A stretch of 64,000 bases of DNA from Nostocales cyanobacterium HT-58-2 (lineage in GTDB: Bacteria; Cyanobacteriota; Cyanobacteriia; Cyanobacteriales; Nostocaceae). The notes below the pieces were generated by a model, which saw nothing but the letters and a program-made list of their open reading frames with translations, ran no database searches and had not been told where the DNA came from. The position numbers and the translations under genes are program-made. Where the stretch lies: contig CP019636.1 in assembly GCA_002163975.1 (NCBI GenBank), forward strand, positions 6,885,501 through 6,949,500, given 5' to 3'. Below, piece after piece: positions 45,141-53,394 of the stretch (positions are counted from its first letter, which is position 1; every line of letters starts with the position of its first letter).

Positions 45141-45662
45141 TTAGTCAGCTAAAGGGTCAACACCCATCTCTGTCACGACTTTACGGAGAACTGTAATTTG
45201 TTGACCAAAATCAAGTTGCTTTATAGCTTCTAACACCTTTTCACCATCACGGGATAGTTGATAACCAGGTGGCATGGGAACAACAAAGCCTTTAACCATC
45301 AATTCTGATAATTCATACCAGAAAGCCAACTTGGTATTGTTGCTCAGAATACCGTAGGAGCGGGAAATTTGGGTATTTTTTTGAGCAGCCAGGTCGCGCA
45401 TTACCTGTAACTGCTCATCATGAGACATTTGCTTAATTTGATTTAATAGACCTTCAGCTAATTGCAAACGCGCTACACCTGTGGCTGCTGGTGTGATGGA
45501 ACGACCCATTTCTGTGTAAGCATACCAAAGAACTGCCAACTGGTCGTCTACGCTTAGGCTTTGAAACACAGCCACAGCAGATGTAACAGCATCAGTTGGC
45601 TGGGTGCCGTAATTGAATGAGTTAGGAAAGCGGCTTTGTGCTGAATCAGTTGTAAAAGTCAT
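45141..45662 (-). CDS. Helical carotenoid protein, HCP4-like
   Basis: A 173-residue all-helical protein homologous to the OCP N-terminal domain. Its N-terminus (MTFTTDSAQSRFPNSFN) keeps the OCP-type arm, as is typical of the HCP4 clade. Carotenoid-contact positions of OCP are preserved: Trp46 and Tyr49 (LWYAYTEMG), Trp115 (FWYELSELM), and Arg160 (ITVLRKVV), the residue that contacts the C-terminal domain or phycobilisome in OCP. HCP4 proteins can quench the phycobilisome. Partner gene CTDH follows. The clade assignment is from memory of motifs, not a tree. Confidence 0.88.
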   Translation of the reverse strand: MTFTTDSAQSRFPNSFNYGTQPTDAVTSAVAVFQSLSVDDQLAVLWYAYTEMGRSITPAATGVARLQLAEGLLNQIKQMSHDEQLQVMRDLAAQKNTQISRSYGILSNNTKLAFWYELSELMVKGFVVPMPPGYQLSRDGEKVLEAIKQLDFGQQITVLRKVVTEMGVDPLAD

Positions 45663-45871
45663 GATTACACCACAGTCAATTAGTTACTACGCTGCGAATT
45701 AGTGGGAGGCTTGTATTTTTTTGTATTGCCTCTTAATATACATACTGCATCATTTATTTACAAATTGCAAATAAAGTTTACAAATAGGATGAGTAGAAAA
45801 AAGAAATGGATATATTGACCAGATAGTGTATAATGTAGAAGCCGCGCATTAGGCAAATTGCAATAAAATAA

Positions 45872-46828
45872 ATGAATCAATCCCCGGGAACAAACAGCAC
45901 TGAGGTGAAAGAAAAAGCTCTAGAGTTAGGATTCCACAAAGTTGGGATTGCGACGATAGACGGGGAAGATACAACAGAGGCGCAAAGAATGAGAGCTTGG
46001 CTAGCGCTTGGTTATCAAGCTGATATGGAATGGATGGAAAATCCCAAGCGCCAGGATATTCGCAAAATTATGCCAGAGGTGCAAACTATCATTAGCGTCG
46101 CCCTGAATTACTACACACCTCATCAACGTCCTGATACAGAAGAATATGCCAAAATTTCTCGGTATGCTTGGGGACGAGACTATCACAAAGTCATGCACAA
46201 AAAACTCAAAGCACTGACAACTTGGCTGCAAGGGCTTCACGAAGGCATTCAAGCAAGATACTATGCAGACACAGGTCCAGTGCAAGATAAAGTATGGGCG
46301 CAAAGAGCTGGACTTGGTTGGATTGCGAAGAATGGTAATGTGATTACACGGGAATATGGCTCTTGGGTTTTTTTAGGAGAAGTGCTGACGAATTTGGAGT
46401 TGGAGAGCGATCGCCCGCATACAGAACACTGTGGTAGTTGTACTCGTTGTCTTGAAGCTTGTCCCACAGGTGCAATCACTCAACCGTTTGTAGTAGATGC
46501 TAATCGCTGCATTGCTTATCATACAATTGAAAATCGGGATGAAACATTGCCACAGACAGTGACAGCCAATTTACAGGGATGGGTTGCTGGTTGTGATATT
46601 TGCCAAGAGGTTTGTCCTTGGAATCAACGTTTTGCCAAAGAAACAGACGTTGCAGAGTTTGAGCCTTATCCTGGGAATCTTGCCCCGAAACTGGTAGAAT
46701 TAGCCCAAATCTCAGATCAGGAATGGGATAGACGATTTCCGGCATCAGCATTACGTCGGATTAAGCCACAGATGTTGCGACGGAATGCTCATGCTAATCT
46801 AAACGCATTCCACCGGGCGAAAGAATGA
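45872..46828 (+). CDS. queG: Epoxyqueuosine reductase QueG
   Basis: A 318-residue cobalamin- and iron-sulfur-dependent enzyme that makes the last step of queuosine synthesis in tRNA. The two 4Fe-4S motifs are CGSCTRCLEACPTGAI (~residue 190) and CDICQEVCPWN (~248). The N-terminal region has DMEWMENPKRQDIR and SVALNYYTP; the Asp of YYADTGPVQDKVWAQRAG is a family hallmark. It lies in the carotenoid-protein neighbourhood but probably has no role in it. The stop overlaps the HAD gene by 4 bp. Confidence 0.95.
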   Translation: MNQSPGTNSTEVKEKALELGFHKVGIATIDGEDTTEAQRMRAWLALGYQADMEWMENPKRQDIRKIMPEVQTIISVALNYYTPHQRPDTEEYAKISRYAWGRDYHKVMHKKLKALTTWLQGLHEGIQARYYADTGPVQDKVWAQRAGLGWIAKNGNVITREYGSWVFLGEVLTNLELESDRPHTEHCGSCTRCLEACPTGAITQPFVVDANRCIAYHTIENRDETLPQTVTANLQGWVAGCDICQEVCPWNQRFAKETDVAEFEPYPGNLAPKLVELAQISDQEWDRRFPASALRRIKPQMLRRNAHANLNAFHRAKE

Positions 46829-47466
46829 CCCAGAAAGTAATCATTTTTGATTTTGATGGCACGATTGCCGATACAGTAGATGCTTTGGTGAGTATTGCCA
46901 ATTGTCTAGCGCAAAAGTTTGGATATATACCAATTACTCAAGAAGAACTTGCTCTGTTAAGAAACTTAAGCTCTAGGGAAATTATTAAGTACTCAGGAAT
47001 TTCAGTTTTGAAAATCCCTTTTTTGGTCAAAAAAGTGAAAACTGAGTTAAAAAGTAAAATAAAAGAATTAAAGCCAATATCAGGAATTAAAGAAGCCCTA
47101 ATCGTTCTCAATAACGAAGGTTACAAGCTAGGAATTATAACTTCTAATTCTCAAGAGAATGTGACAGATTTTCTCAAAGCCAATGAGTTAGATGACTTAT
47201 TTGCTTTTGTCTACTCAGGAGTCACAATCTTTGGAAAAACAACAATCATTAATAATGTATTAAAGCAAAAACAGATTAAACCTCAAGAAGTCCTCTATGT
47301 AGGAGATGAAACCAGAGATATAGAAGCTTCAAAAAAAGCAAATATTAAAGTTATTGCAGTTACTTGGGGATTTAATTCACAAGAAGTATTAGCAAAACAG
47401 AATCCAGATTTTCTGATTCACCACCCAAGTCAACTCTTAGAAGTGGTTAAAGTTATTAGTTTTTGA
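46825..47466 (+). CDS. HAD-superfamily hydrolase (phosphoglycolate phosphatase-like)
   Basis: A 213-residue HAD phosphatase starting inside the queG stop (ATGA overlap). Motif I is FDFDGTIADTVDA (nucleophile Asp9), motif II IITSN, motif III is the Lys in FGKTT, and motif IV is YVGDETRDIEASKKA. The cap is of the small helical type used by phosphoglycolate phosphatases, but substrate specificity cannot be inferred. The protein is Lys-rich relative to its neighbours. A hairpin terminator follows 47 bp after the stop. Confidence 0.9.
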   Translation: MTQKVIIFDFDGTIADTVDALVSIANCLAQKFGYIPITQEELALLRNLSSREIIKYSGISVLKIPFLVKKVKTELKSKIKELKPISGIKEALIVLNNEGYKLGIITSNSQENVTDFLKANELDDLFAFVYSGVTIFGKTTIINNVLKQKQIKPQEVLYVGDETRDIEASKKANIKVIAVTWGFNSQEVLAKQNPDFLIHHPSQLLEVVKVISF

Positions 47467-47513
47467 TTTTATTACTGATTGTTCGCCTAACAGACGCTGT
47501 CATTATAGTAAAT

Positions 47514-47538
47514 TTCGGGAGGATGTGATCCTCCCGAA
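47514..47538 (+). terminator. Terminator of the queG-HAD unit
   Basis: TTCGGGAGGAT (47514-47524), loop GTG, then ATCCTCCCGAA (47528-47538): a perfect 11-bp stem followed by TGTGTTTTC. Confidence 0.8.
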
Positions 47539-47638
47539 TGTGTTTTCATACACACTGGAGAAATGAAAGAAGAATGCAATAATTCTGAGTACAGATTAAA
47601 CGTTTTCTAAACTTGATTTTTGTCAAATAAAGTCAAAA

Positions 47639-48010
47639 TTACTTTGGTTGACCTTTTTCCAAAGCTTTTTCTACTAAATCATCACTGACATTAGTCACAG
47701 CTTCAGTTTTAGAACCACCAACTTCTTTTGCCATATCTACGTAATCATCAGGATTACCAGTAGGCTTGGCTTGTGTGTTCGTCTGTTGAGGTTCGCGCAG
47801 TTCCTGCTTGGGTGCAGTCGCCTTTTGGGCTGCTTGTTCGCCTTCACCAGTACGGTCAATTTCACTAACGCTCAATTGCTGTGCAGCTTGATAATCTGCT
47901 TCAAAATCAACGCTTGGAGCTTTTTCTTCACCGCTTGCTATATTTTCAGCAGCTAATTGTGCGTCGTGAGTAGGAGCTTGTGATGGATTTGGTTTGATTT
48001 CATCAGGCAT
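47639..48010 (-). CDS. Acidic, low-complexity hypothetical protein
   Basis: A 123-residue hydrophilic protein from ATG 48010, chosen because GGAGGAG lies 6 bases upstream, a near-ideal ribosome binding site; the frame is open for ten more codons. Composition is dominated by Ala, Glu, Gln, Pro, Lys and Asp with no hydrophobic core, so it is probably intrinsically disordered, apart from a possible helix near VDMAKEV and DDLVEKALEK. I know no function. It is divergent from the HCP gene downstream. Confidence 0.65.
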   Translation of the reverse strand: MPDEIKPNPSQAPTHDAQLAAENIASGEEKAPSVDFEADYQAAQQLSVSEIDRTGEGEQAAQKATAPKQELREPQQTNTQAKPTGNPDDYVDMAKEVGGSKTEAVTNVSDDLVEKALEKGQPK

Positions 48011-48225
48011 TATTAACTCCTCCAAATATTTTTCTTTCACTGCAAAATTCTATCAGAGTAAACTCTTCAATTTTTGGTATCTCAGGATAGATTTATACCT
48101 CTATTAAAAGACAGATAAAAGTTTATTTTGCTAATTTTTAAAATTCTTTCTCTTGATGGTCGATACTGATTCAAAAATTCTGGTACGCCTAAACGTGAGC
48201 GTTTAAATAGTTTTGGAGATAAATT

Positions 48226-48756
48226 ATGACAGCAAGTTACGATAAAAAGACTCCTCAAGCTTTAAGCAATGAAACTCAAAAAGTCGTAGAAGCATTTAAC
48301 GGCTTAGATACTGATGCTAAACTCGCTTGGCTGTATTTTGCTTATGAGAAAATGGGTGACTCAATCACTCCCGCTGCTCCCTCTGCTGCAGATCTAGAAT
48401 TAGCACCAGTCCTGTTGAGCGACTATTATAAATTATCTGATGATGAACAGATAACAATTATGCGGCAAATTGTCAACCGCGAAGATTCTGAATATTCTCG
48501 TGCTTACGGTGCAATCAAAGAAAACAACCAGTTGTTTGTTTGGTTTGCTTGGGCACAAAATATGGGCGACCAAGTTGTTGACATACCAGAAAACTATAAA
48601 GCAACTGACGCAGTTAACAATGTCCTTTCTCAAATAGAAGAACTGGATTTTGAAGGGCAAATGTCTGTGTTGCGGACAATTGTCGGTCAAATGGGCTACA
48701 GCGATGTCAAACCAATTGAGTCACAAGCAGAGACTGGCAAAACGCCAAGTCTTTAG
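48226..48756 (+). CDS. Helical carotenoid protein (HCP), second paralogue
   Basis: A 176-residue OCP N-terminal-domain homologue. It keeps KMGDSITPAAPSAADLEL, DDEQITIMRQIV and the Arg of MSVLRTIVGQMG, but the N-terminal arm differs from OCP and from the HCP4-like gene at 45141, and the OCP Trp41 position is Tyr (WLYFAYEKMG; Tyr37/Tyr40). A Trp equivalent to OCP Trp110 is likely in VWFAWAQNMG. A polar C-terminal tail (VKPIESQAETGKTPSL) is extra. It probably belongs to another HCP clade (HCP1-3) whose functions range from singlet-oxygen quenching to unknown. The clade is not decided here. Confidence 0.88.
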   Translation: MTASYDKKTPQALSNETQKVVEAFNGLDTDAKLAWLYFAYEKMGDSITPAAPSAADLELAPVLLSDYYKLSDDEQITIMRQIVNREDSEYSRAYGAIKENNQLFVWFAWAQNMGDQVVDIPENYKATDAVNNVLSQIEELDFEGQMSVLRTIVGQMGYSDVKPIESQAETGKTPSL

Positions 48757-48783
48757 TGAGTAGAGATGAATAGATAATAGCTA

Positions 48784-48826
48784 ATGGCTAATAGCTAATA
48801 CCTATAAAAAGTTAGTTATTAGCCAT
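48784..48826 (+). terminator. Terminator of the HCP gene
   Basis: ATGGCTAATAGCTAA (48784-48798) faces TTAGTTATTAGCCAT (48812-48826), a 15-bp stem with one G-U pair and a 13-base loop, 28 bp after the HCP stop. The left arm is part of a direct repeat of TAATAGCTAATGG. Confidence 0.6.
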
Positions 48827-48968
48827 GAAATAAAATTATTAATTTTATGTTAAAGATTGCTAACTTTACGGTATTTGGTGGAGTTTACAACAACTACAGG
48901 AATCCGGTTTGATTTTAAAAAAGACACGTAGTGTTAGCGACAGCGTAACGTATTATTATCAAGGGTTT

Positions 48969-49058
48969 GGTGCGTTACAGATTTCATCATAACGCACCCT
49001 ACTGGCGTGACTACAATACCTAATTTTGTTCAAAAATCAAATAGTAGTCCTATAGTGA
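48969..49058. repeat. Composite intergenic repeat
   Basis: A hairpin GGTGCGTTA (48969-48977) / TAACGCACC (48990-48998), a common cyanobacterial intergenic repeat, is followed by a TACTGGCGTGAC terminus like that of the element at 38546, and then by TTTTGTTCAAAAATCAAAT (49023 onward), which is shared with the right flank of repeat copy A at 12034. It appears to be several repeat families side by side or nested. Confidence 0.55.
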
Positions 49059-49063
49059 GCAAG

Positions 49064-49828
49064 CTATGACATTGCAAGGTGACCCACATCAGATGGACTG
49101 AGGTGAGAGTGTACGACTTCACCGTCACGAAACCAAACAATACGCTGTGTTTGACGAGCAACATCTGGTTCATGAGTGACCATCACAACTGTGATACCAC
49201 TGGCATTGAGTTCGCCAAAGATATCCAAAACTTCTTGAGTTGTCCGCGAATCGAGTGCGCCTGTGGGTTCATCCGCTAGAAGTAGAACTGGACGGTTAAC
49301 AATGGCACGGGCGATCGCCACCCGTTGCTGCTGTCCACCTGAAAGTTGGGTTGGTTTATTGTTGAGACGCTTCTCTAAGCCTACTCGCTTCAGGGCTTCT
49401 GCTGCTCTCTCACGGCGATCGCTCGCATTCACACCAGCGTATACCATCGGTAACATCACATTTTCTAACGCTGATAATTGAGGTAAGAGGTGAAATTGTT
49501 GGAACACAAATCCCAGTTTTTTGTTGCGAATTCGTGCCAACTCTGCATCGTCCATTTGAGCAACATCAACGTTATCTAAGTAATAATGCCCAGAAGTTGG
49601 TCGATCCAAGCAACCAATGATATTCATGGCTGTGGATTTACCAGAACCAGATGGTCCCATGATGGAACAGTATTCACCCTGTTCCACAGTGAGGTTAACA
49701 CCGTTGAGCGCTCGCACTTCCGTTTCGTCACTACCATAAACTTTAAAAATATCTTCTAAGCGAATAATGACTGGTTGATTGACTGGGCTAGGAAGGCGGG
49801 AGTCAGTTATCGATAATGTGTTTGCCAT
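49064..49828 (-). CDS. MacB/LolD-type ABC transporter ATPase
   Basis: A 254-residue ATPase of the MacB/LolD/FtsE class. Walker A GPSGSGKSTAMN, Q-loop FQQFHLLPQLSALENV, signature LSGGQQQRVAIARA, Walker B LLADEPTGALD and H-loop VMVTHEPDVA are intact. It is the last gene of a three-gene unit (adaptor, permease, ATPase) on the minus strand, 52 bp after the permease. Such tripartite systems export lipids, peptides, siderophores or drugs. The DevBCA glycolipid exporter of heterocystous cyanobacteria has the same gene order, but the permease here looks more like MacB. Confidence 0.94.
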   Translation of the reverse strand: MANTLSITDSRLPSPVNQPVIIRLEDIFKVYGSDETEVRALNGVNLTVEQGEYCSIMGPSGSGKSTAMNIIGCLDRPTSGHYYLDNVDVAQMDDAELARIRNKKLGFVFQQFHLLPQLSALENVMLPMVYAGVNASDRRERAAEALKRVGLEKRLNNKPTQLSGGQQQRVAIARAIVNRPVLLLADEPTGALDSRTTQEVLDIFGELNASGITVVMVTHEPDVARQTQRIVWFRDGEVVHSHLSPSDVGHLAMS

Positions 49829-49880
49829 ATTATTTGCAATGTAAATTTTTTACTTAACTCACGATGAATTCAAAATTACT

Positions 49881-51098
49881 CTAAGCACTTCTCAAAGCCA
49901 CAATTGGGTCAAGTTTTGCAGCACGACGTGCAGGAACAACACCAAAAAATAAACCAATACCACCAGAAACACCGACTGCAAGGGTAATTGCCACAGGAGA
50001 AATACCTGCTTTTAACGGGGTCAAAACTGATACCAGCATAACGCCGCTCACACCAATAGCTGTACCAATCAAACCACCTGCGGCTGACAGAATAATAGCT
50101 TCAATGATGAACTGTGACAGGATATCTTGCTGAGTTGCACCAATGGCTTTACGCAAACCAATTTCTTGAGTGCGCTCGGTGACAGAAACAAGCATAATAT
50201 TCATGATGCCAATACCGCCGACCAACAAAGAAATACCTGCAACGGCAGCTAGCATGATTGTCAAAGCACCCGTAATTTGACCAACAGTTTGCAAAGCATC
50301 CTTTTGAGTGCGGATGGTAAAGTCATCTTCGCTGGTGATTTTGTGCCTCTGGCGTAGCAAATTGGTTACTTGAAACTCTGCTGCATCAACACTCTTGCTA
50401 TCACGAGCAGAAGCAACGATGTAGTCTAATGCAATGCCATAAGGAGAATTCCGTCCAACAAGTCGATTTGCTGAGGTTGTGATTGGCACTAATGCTGCCT
50501 CGTCATAATCAGCTCCCAAACTTGAGCCTTTGCCTTCTAGCACGCCAATAATTTGAAAGGTCGCATTTTTAATCCGCAACTGCTGACCTACAGGGTTACT
50601 ACTACCAAATAGTTTTTTTGCCAAATTAGCACCCAATACTGCCACTTGATTATTACGCTTCATATCTATGTTGGTAAAAAACCGACCTTTGGCAGTTTCA
50701 AAATCCCGTACGACTAAGAAGCTGGGAGTCGTACCAATAATGTTGACATTGGTATTTCTATTACGGTAGCTAGCGACATATCTCCCGTTTAACTCAGGAG
50801 CAACTCCTGCGACAGTGGGTACCGCAGAGGCGATCGCCTCCGCATCTTCCAGCACCAAATTTTTTGGGACTTCAAAAGAAATGCGTTGAGTTTCTTGATT
50901 CCCTGGAATGACAAAAAGAACGTTTGGTCCTAACGATTCCAACTGTTTATTGACGAACTTCTGTCCTGCTTCTCCTACACCAATCATGGCAATCACCGAA
51001 GCGTTACCAATGACAATACCCAGCATGGTGAGGGTGCTACGTAACTTATTCGACAGCAGGGTTTTCCCTGCCATTTGCATACTTTCTAGAATGTTCAT
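49881..51098 (-). CDS. MacB/FtsX-type ABC permease
   Basis: A 405-residue permease with the MacB topology: one transmembrane helix at the N-terminus (LTMLGIVIGNASVIAMIGVG), a large periplasmic domain (~60-280), then three C-terminal helices with GISLLVGGIGIMNIMLVSVT and the coupling motif RTQEIGLRKAIGATQQDIL. There is no fused ATPase domain; that is the next gene. It overlaps the adaptor gene by 4 bp, so the products are probably made together. Confidence 0.94.
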   Translation of the reverse strand: MNILESMQMAGKTLLSNKLRSTLTMLGIVIGNASVIAMIGVGEAGQKFVNKQLESLGPNVLFVIPGNQETQRISFEVPKNLVLEDAEAIASAVPTVAGVAPELNGRYVASYRNRNTNVNIIGTTPSFLVVRDFETAKGRFFTNIDMKRNNQVAVLGANLAKKLFGSSNPVGQQLRIKNATFQIIGVLEGKGSSLGADYDEAALVPITTSANRLVGRNSPYGIALDYIVASARDSKSVDAAEFQVTNLLRQRHKITSEDDFTIRTQKDALQTVGQITGALTIMLAAVAGISLLVGGIGIMNIMLVSVTERTQEIGLRKAIGATQQDILSQFIIEAIILSAAGGLIGTAIGVSGVMLVSVLTPLKAGISPVAITLAVGVSGGIGLFFGVVPARRAAKLDPIVALRSA

Positions 51099-52561
51099 TT
51101 CTTCTGCTGTTCTTGCGCCTTCTTGTAGTCTGCGGGAGGATTGAGAAATATGCGATCGCCCTGTTGCAGTCCCTCTAAAATTTGAGTTTGGTCTTTGACT
51201 TGTGCTCCAATAGTAACGGGGCGAAACACGGGTTTATTCTTTTGGTCTGGTACCAAGACACCTGTCTCACCTTTTTCGGTAACAATTGCCACAGTTGGGA
51301 CTAGCAAGGTATCTTGTACCTTGTCACCTAAAAAGGTCATATCTACATTTAAGCCAGAGCGCAGTTTCTCTTGACCAGAATCAATTGCTACACGCACTTG
51401 GAACAATGTTACACCTTCTTCCTTGACTGCTTCAGGAGCAATCAAGCGGACATGACCTTTAAAGACTTCATCAGGATAGGCATCAGCGATAATTTCGACC
51501 TGTTGTCCTTGTTTGATTCTGCCGATATCAGCTTCCGGGACACTGGCAAGAACCTCTAGACCTCGTGCAACAGCGACAATGGAACTAGAAGTCGCCGATG
51601 CACTTGAAGAAGCAGAGGTTGTCGGTGTGACATACGCACCAACGTTGGCATACTTTTGCGTCACAATTCCTGAAAAGGGAGCGCGGATAATTGTATTGTC
51701 GAGATTAACTTGTTCGGCTTTGAGTTGAGCTTGAGCAGCCGCAACAGCTGCTTTACGTTGAGCAATTTCTTCAGGACGTGAACCTGCTTCCAGCAACCGC
51801 AGTGAAGCTCGTGCTTCATCTACCGCTGCTTGTCGTTGGGCGATTTCTTCAGAACGAGTGCCACTTTCTTGCAGTGCTAGCCGTTTTTGAGCTTCTTGTA
51901 AATTTGCCTTGGCAGCATTGTCTTCACTAACAGCTTGGTCGAGTAATTGTTTTTTCTCCGCTCCCTGCTGATATAGATATTGGTAGCGCTTGACCTGTTC
52001 ACTGGTATAGTTGGCTCTTGCCTGAGCTGCGTCCACTTGAGCTTGAGCTTGTGCAATTTCTTGAGGACGATTTCCTGCTCGAGCCTCGGCAAGCTGCGCC
52101 TCTGCTTGTGCTAAACGAGCTTTTGCCTGAGCAATTTCTTGAGGACGGTTTCCTGCAAGGGCTTGATCCAACTGTGCTTGGTTCTGCTCTATGTTTGCAC
52201 GAGCTTGGGAGATGCGTGCTTGAATGTCTGCGCTATCCATCTTGGCAATAATTTGCCCCTGCTTCACCTTGTCGCCTTGCTCGACATACAACTCTACCAG
52301 AGTGCCAGAATTTTTCGGGCTGATGTTCACGCTTTGAACAGGCTGAACCTTACCACTAGCAGAAATTCGCAGAGTAACGTCTTTGGCTTCTACTGGAACA
52401 GTCAGTGCCGCTATGTCTTGCTTGCTTGCCTCTCGATTAACAGATGTGATGGTTGCGGTTGTACCAGCAACCAAAACGCTAGCTGCTACTAAACCAATGA
52501 GCCAGCGTACTGGGTGCTTAATTTTTTTACCAATTACAGGAATTTCTAAGTATGTAGTCAT
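51095..52561 (-). CDS. HlyD/MacA-type membrane-fusion adaptor protein
   Basis: A 488-residue periplasmic adaptor with one N-terminal membrane helix (WLIGLVAASVLVAGTTATI). The lipoyl-like half-motifs are VNISPKNSGTLVELYVEQGD and RAPFSGIVTQKYANVGAYV. Between them is an Ala/Gln-rich coiled-coil hairpin built from four near-repeats of G-x-R-x-E-E/Q-I-A-Q, longer than in standard MacA. A beta-barrel and C-terminal domain follow (PDEVFKGHVRLIAPEA). It is the first gene of the exporter unit, likely docking an outer-membrane TolC-type channel encoded elsewhere. Confidence 0.93.
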   Translation of the reverse strand: MTTYLEIPVIGKKIKHPVRWLIGLVAASVLVAGTTATITSVNREASKQDIAALTVPVEAKDVTLRISASGKVQPVQSVNISPKNSGTLVELYVEQGDKVKQGQIIAKMDSADIQARISQARANIEQNQAQLDQALAGNRPQEIAQAKARLAQAEAQLAEARAGNRPQEIAQAQAQVDAAQARANYTSEQVKRYQYLYQQGAEKKQLLDQAVSEDNAAKANLQEAQKRLALQESGTRSEEIAQRQAAVDEARASLRLLEAGSRPEEIAQRKAAVAAAQAQLKAEQVNLDNTIIRAPFSGIVTQKYANVGAYVTPTTSASSSASATSSSIVAVARGLEVLASVPEADIGRIKQGQQVEIIADAYPDEVFKGHVRLIAPEAVKEEGVTLFQVRVAIDSGQEKLRSGLNVDMTFLGDKVQDTLLVPTVAIVTEKGETGVLVPDQKNKPVFRPVTIGAQVKDQTQILEGLQQGDRIFLNPPADYKKAQEQQKK

Positions 52562-53047
52562 GATAGCTTCTAATGAAAATAGTTTTATCTAGGTATCTTT
52601 TCGTACAATAGTCAAATTTATAATGTAGAGTTTTTACAACTTTTGAAATGAATAGTCATGAATGAAACAGAGTTATTAATCAATCCAGAACCATCTAAAC
52701 ATATAAAATCTATAAAATGCTTAATTTTCCTTCATATTATTGGTAAAGCTCGGTTTTGACCTCACCTGAATGGGTGACTTTTACAGTTATTATGAACACT
52801 AGAAATATTGCGTAAGTTGCAAATTTTTGAAATGATGGCAGTTTTGTAGCAAGGTTGAAAGAATCAAAATGTACTTATATTTCATCCTTGATAACTGGCT
52901 TGAATAGTCGAAATTGTCAATTTTTTGTGTAAAATTTTCTCCAAGTACTGGTTTCAGTTGACGTCTAGAAAGTGACAGAGCGTTGAAAATTTGCTAAAGC
53001 GCGATTGTAATCCAAAATAACTGTAACTCTGTTAGCTTTATAAGTGA
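52562..53047. other. Leader region of the exporter operon
   Basis: About 490 bp upstream of the adaptor gene. AT-rich; apart from further decayed Spy-like sequence at its upstream edge (translated LIKLTELQLF around 53040) nothing is recognised. I do not see a copy of the GTAAGTACTTAC palindrome here. Confidence 0.45.
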
Positions 53048-53314
53048 TTACAACTCAAAAAAGGCTTGCTGTAATGCTTGTTGATTTTGTTGGATTTGCT
53101 CTTTATTTTGATGAAAAATGATTTCCAGTTATTTTAGTTGTGCTGGTGTCAGATTAAGTGCTTGGATGAGTTCTATTTGACCAAATTCAAAACTGAAAGA
53201 CTCATTTGAAACTTGTGCAATCAATTTCTTAACAAGGCGAGATGGTAAGCTCCAAGCAACAGTACTGCCGAGAGAGAAAAACAGAACTGTTAGAACAACT
53301 ATGCGACGTAACAT
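53048..53314 (-). pseudogene. Decayed Spy/LTXXQ-like periplasmic protein gene
   Basis: From ATG 53314 a signal peptide (MLRRIVVLTVLFFSLGSTVAWS) is followed by a helical segment ending in LNLTPAQLK and a TAA. Past that stop the same frame continues as LEIIFHQNKEQIQQNQQALQ, QAFFEL, a second TAA at 53048, and then SLIKL. This is exactly what LTXXQ-motif (Spy/CpxP-like) periplasmic proteins look like, and both stops fall where Gln would be natural (CAA changed to TAA). The gene is therefore probably broken; a 61-residue truncated product could still be made. A TetR-type operator lies just upstream, and the exporter operon follows on the same strand. Confidence 0.7.
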
Positions 53315-53343
53315 GATAGAAGTCTACTCTCGGATTATAAAAT

Positions 53344-53355
53344 GTAAGTACTTAC
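53344..53355. promoter_or_regulatory. Palindromic operator, likely TetR site 1
   Basis: GTAAGTACTTAC, a perfect 12-bp palindrome between the tetR stop and the Spy-like gene start (30 bp before its ATG). The same sequence occurs in front of tetR at 54033-54044. Confidence 0.7.
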
Positions 53356-53394
53356 TTATTAATTAACTAAAAAAGATTTAGCTGTGTCAGCCCA

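Noticed and set aside
49064..52561. DevBCA heterocyst glycolipid exporter
   Set aside because: Gene order is the same, but the permease matches the MacB pattern and the adaptor has MacA-like features; without trees I do not assign Dev names.
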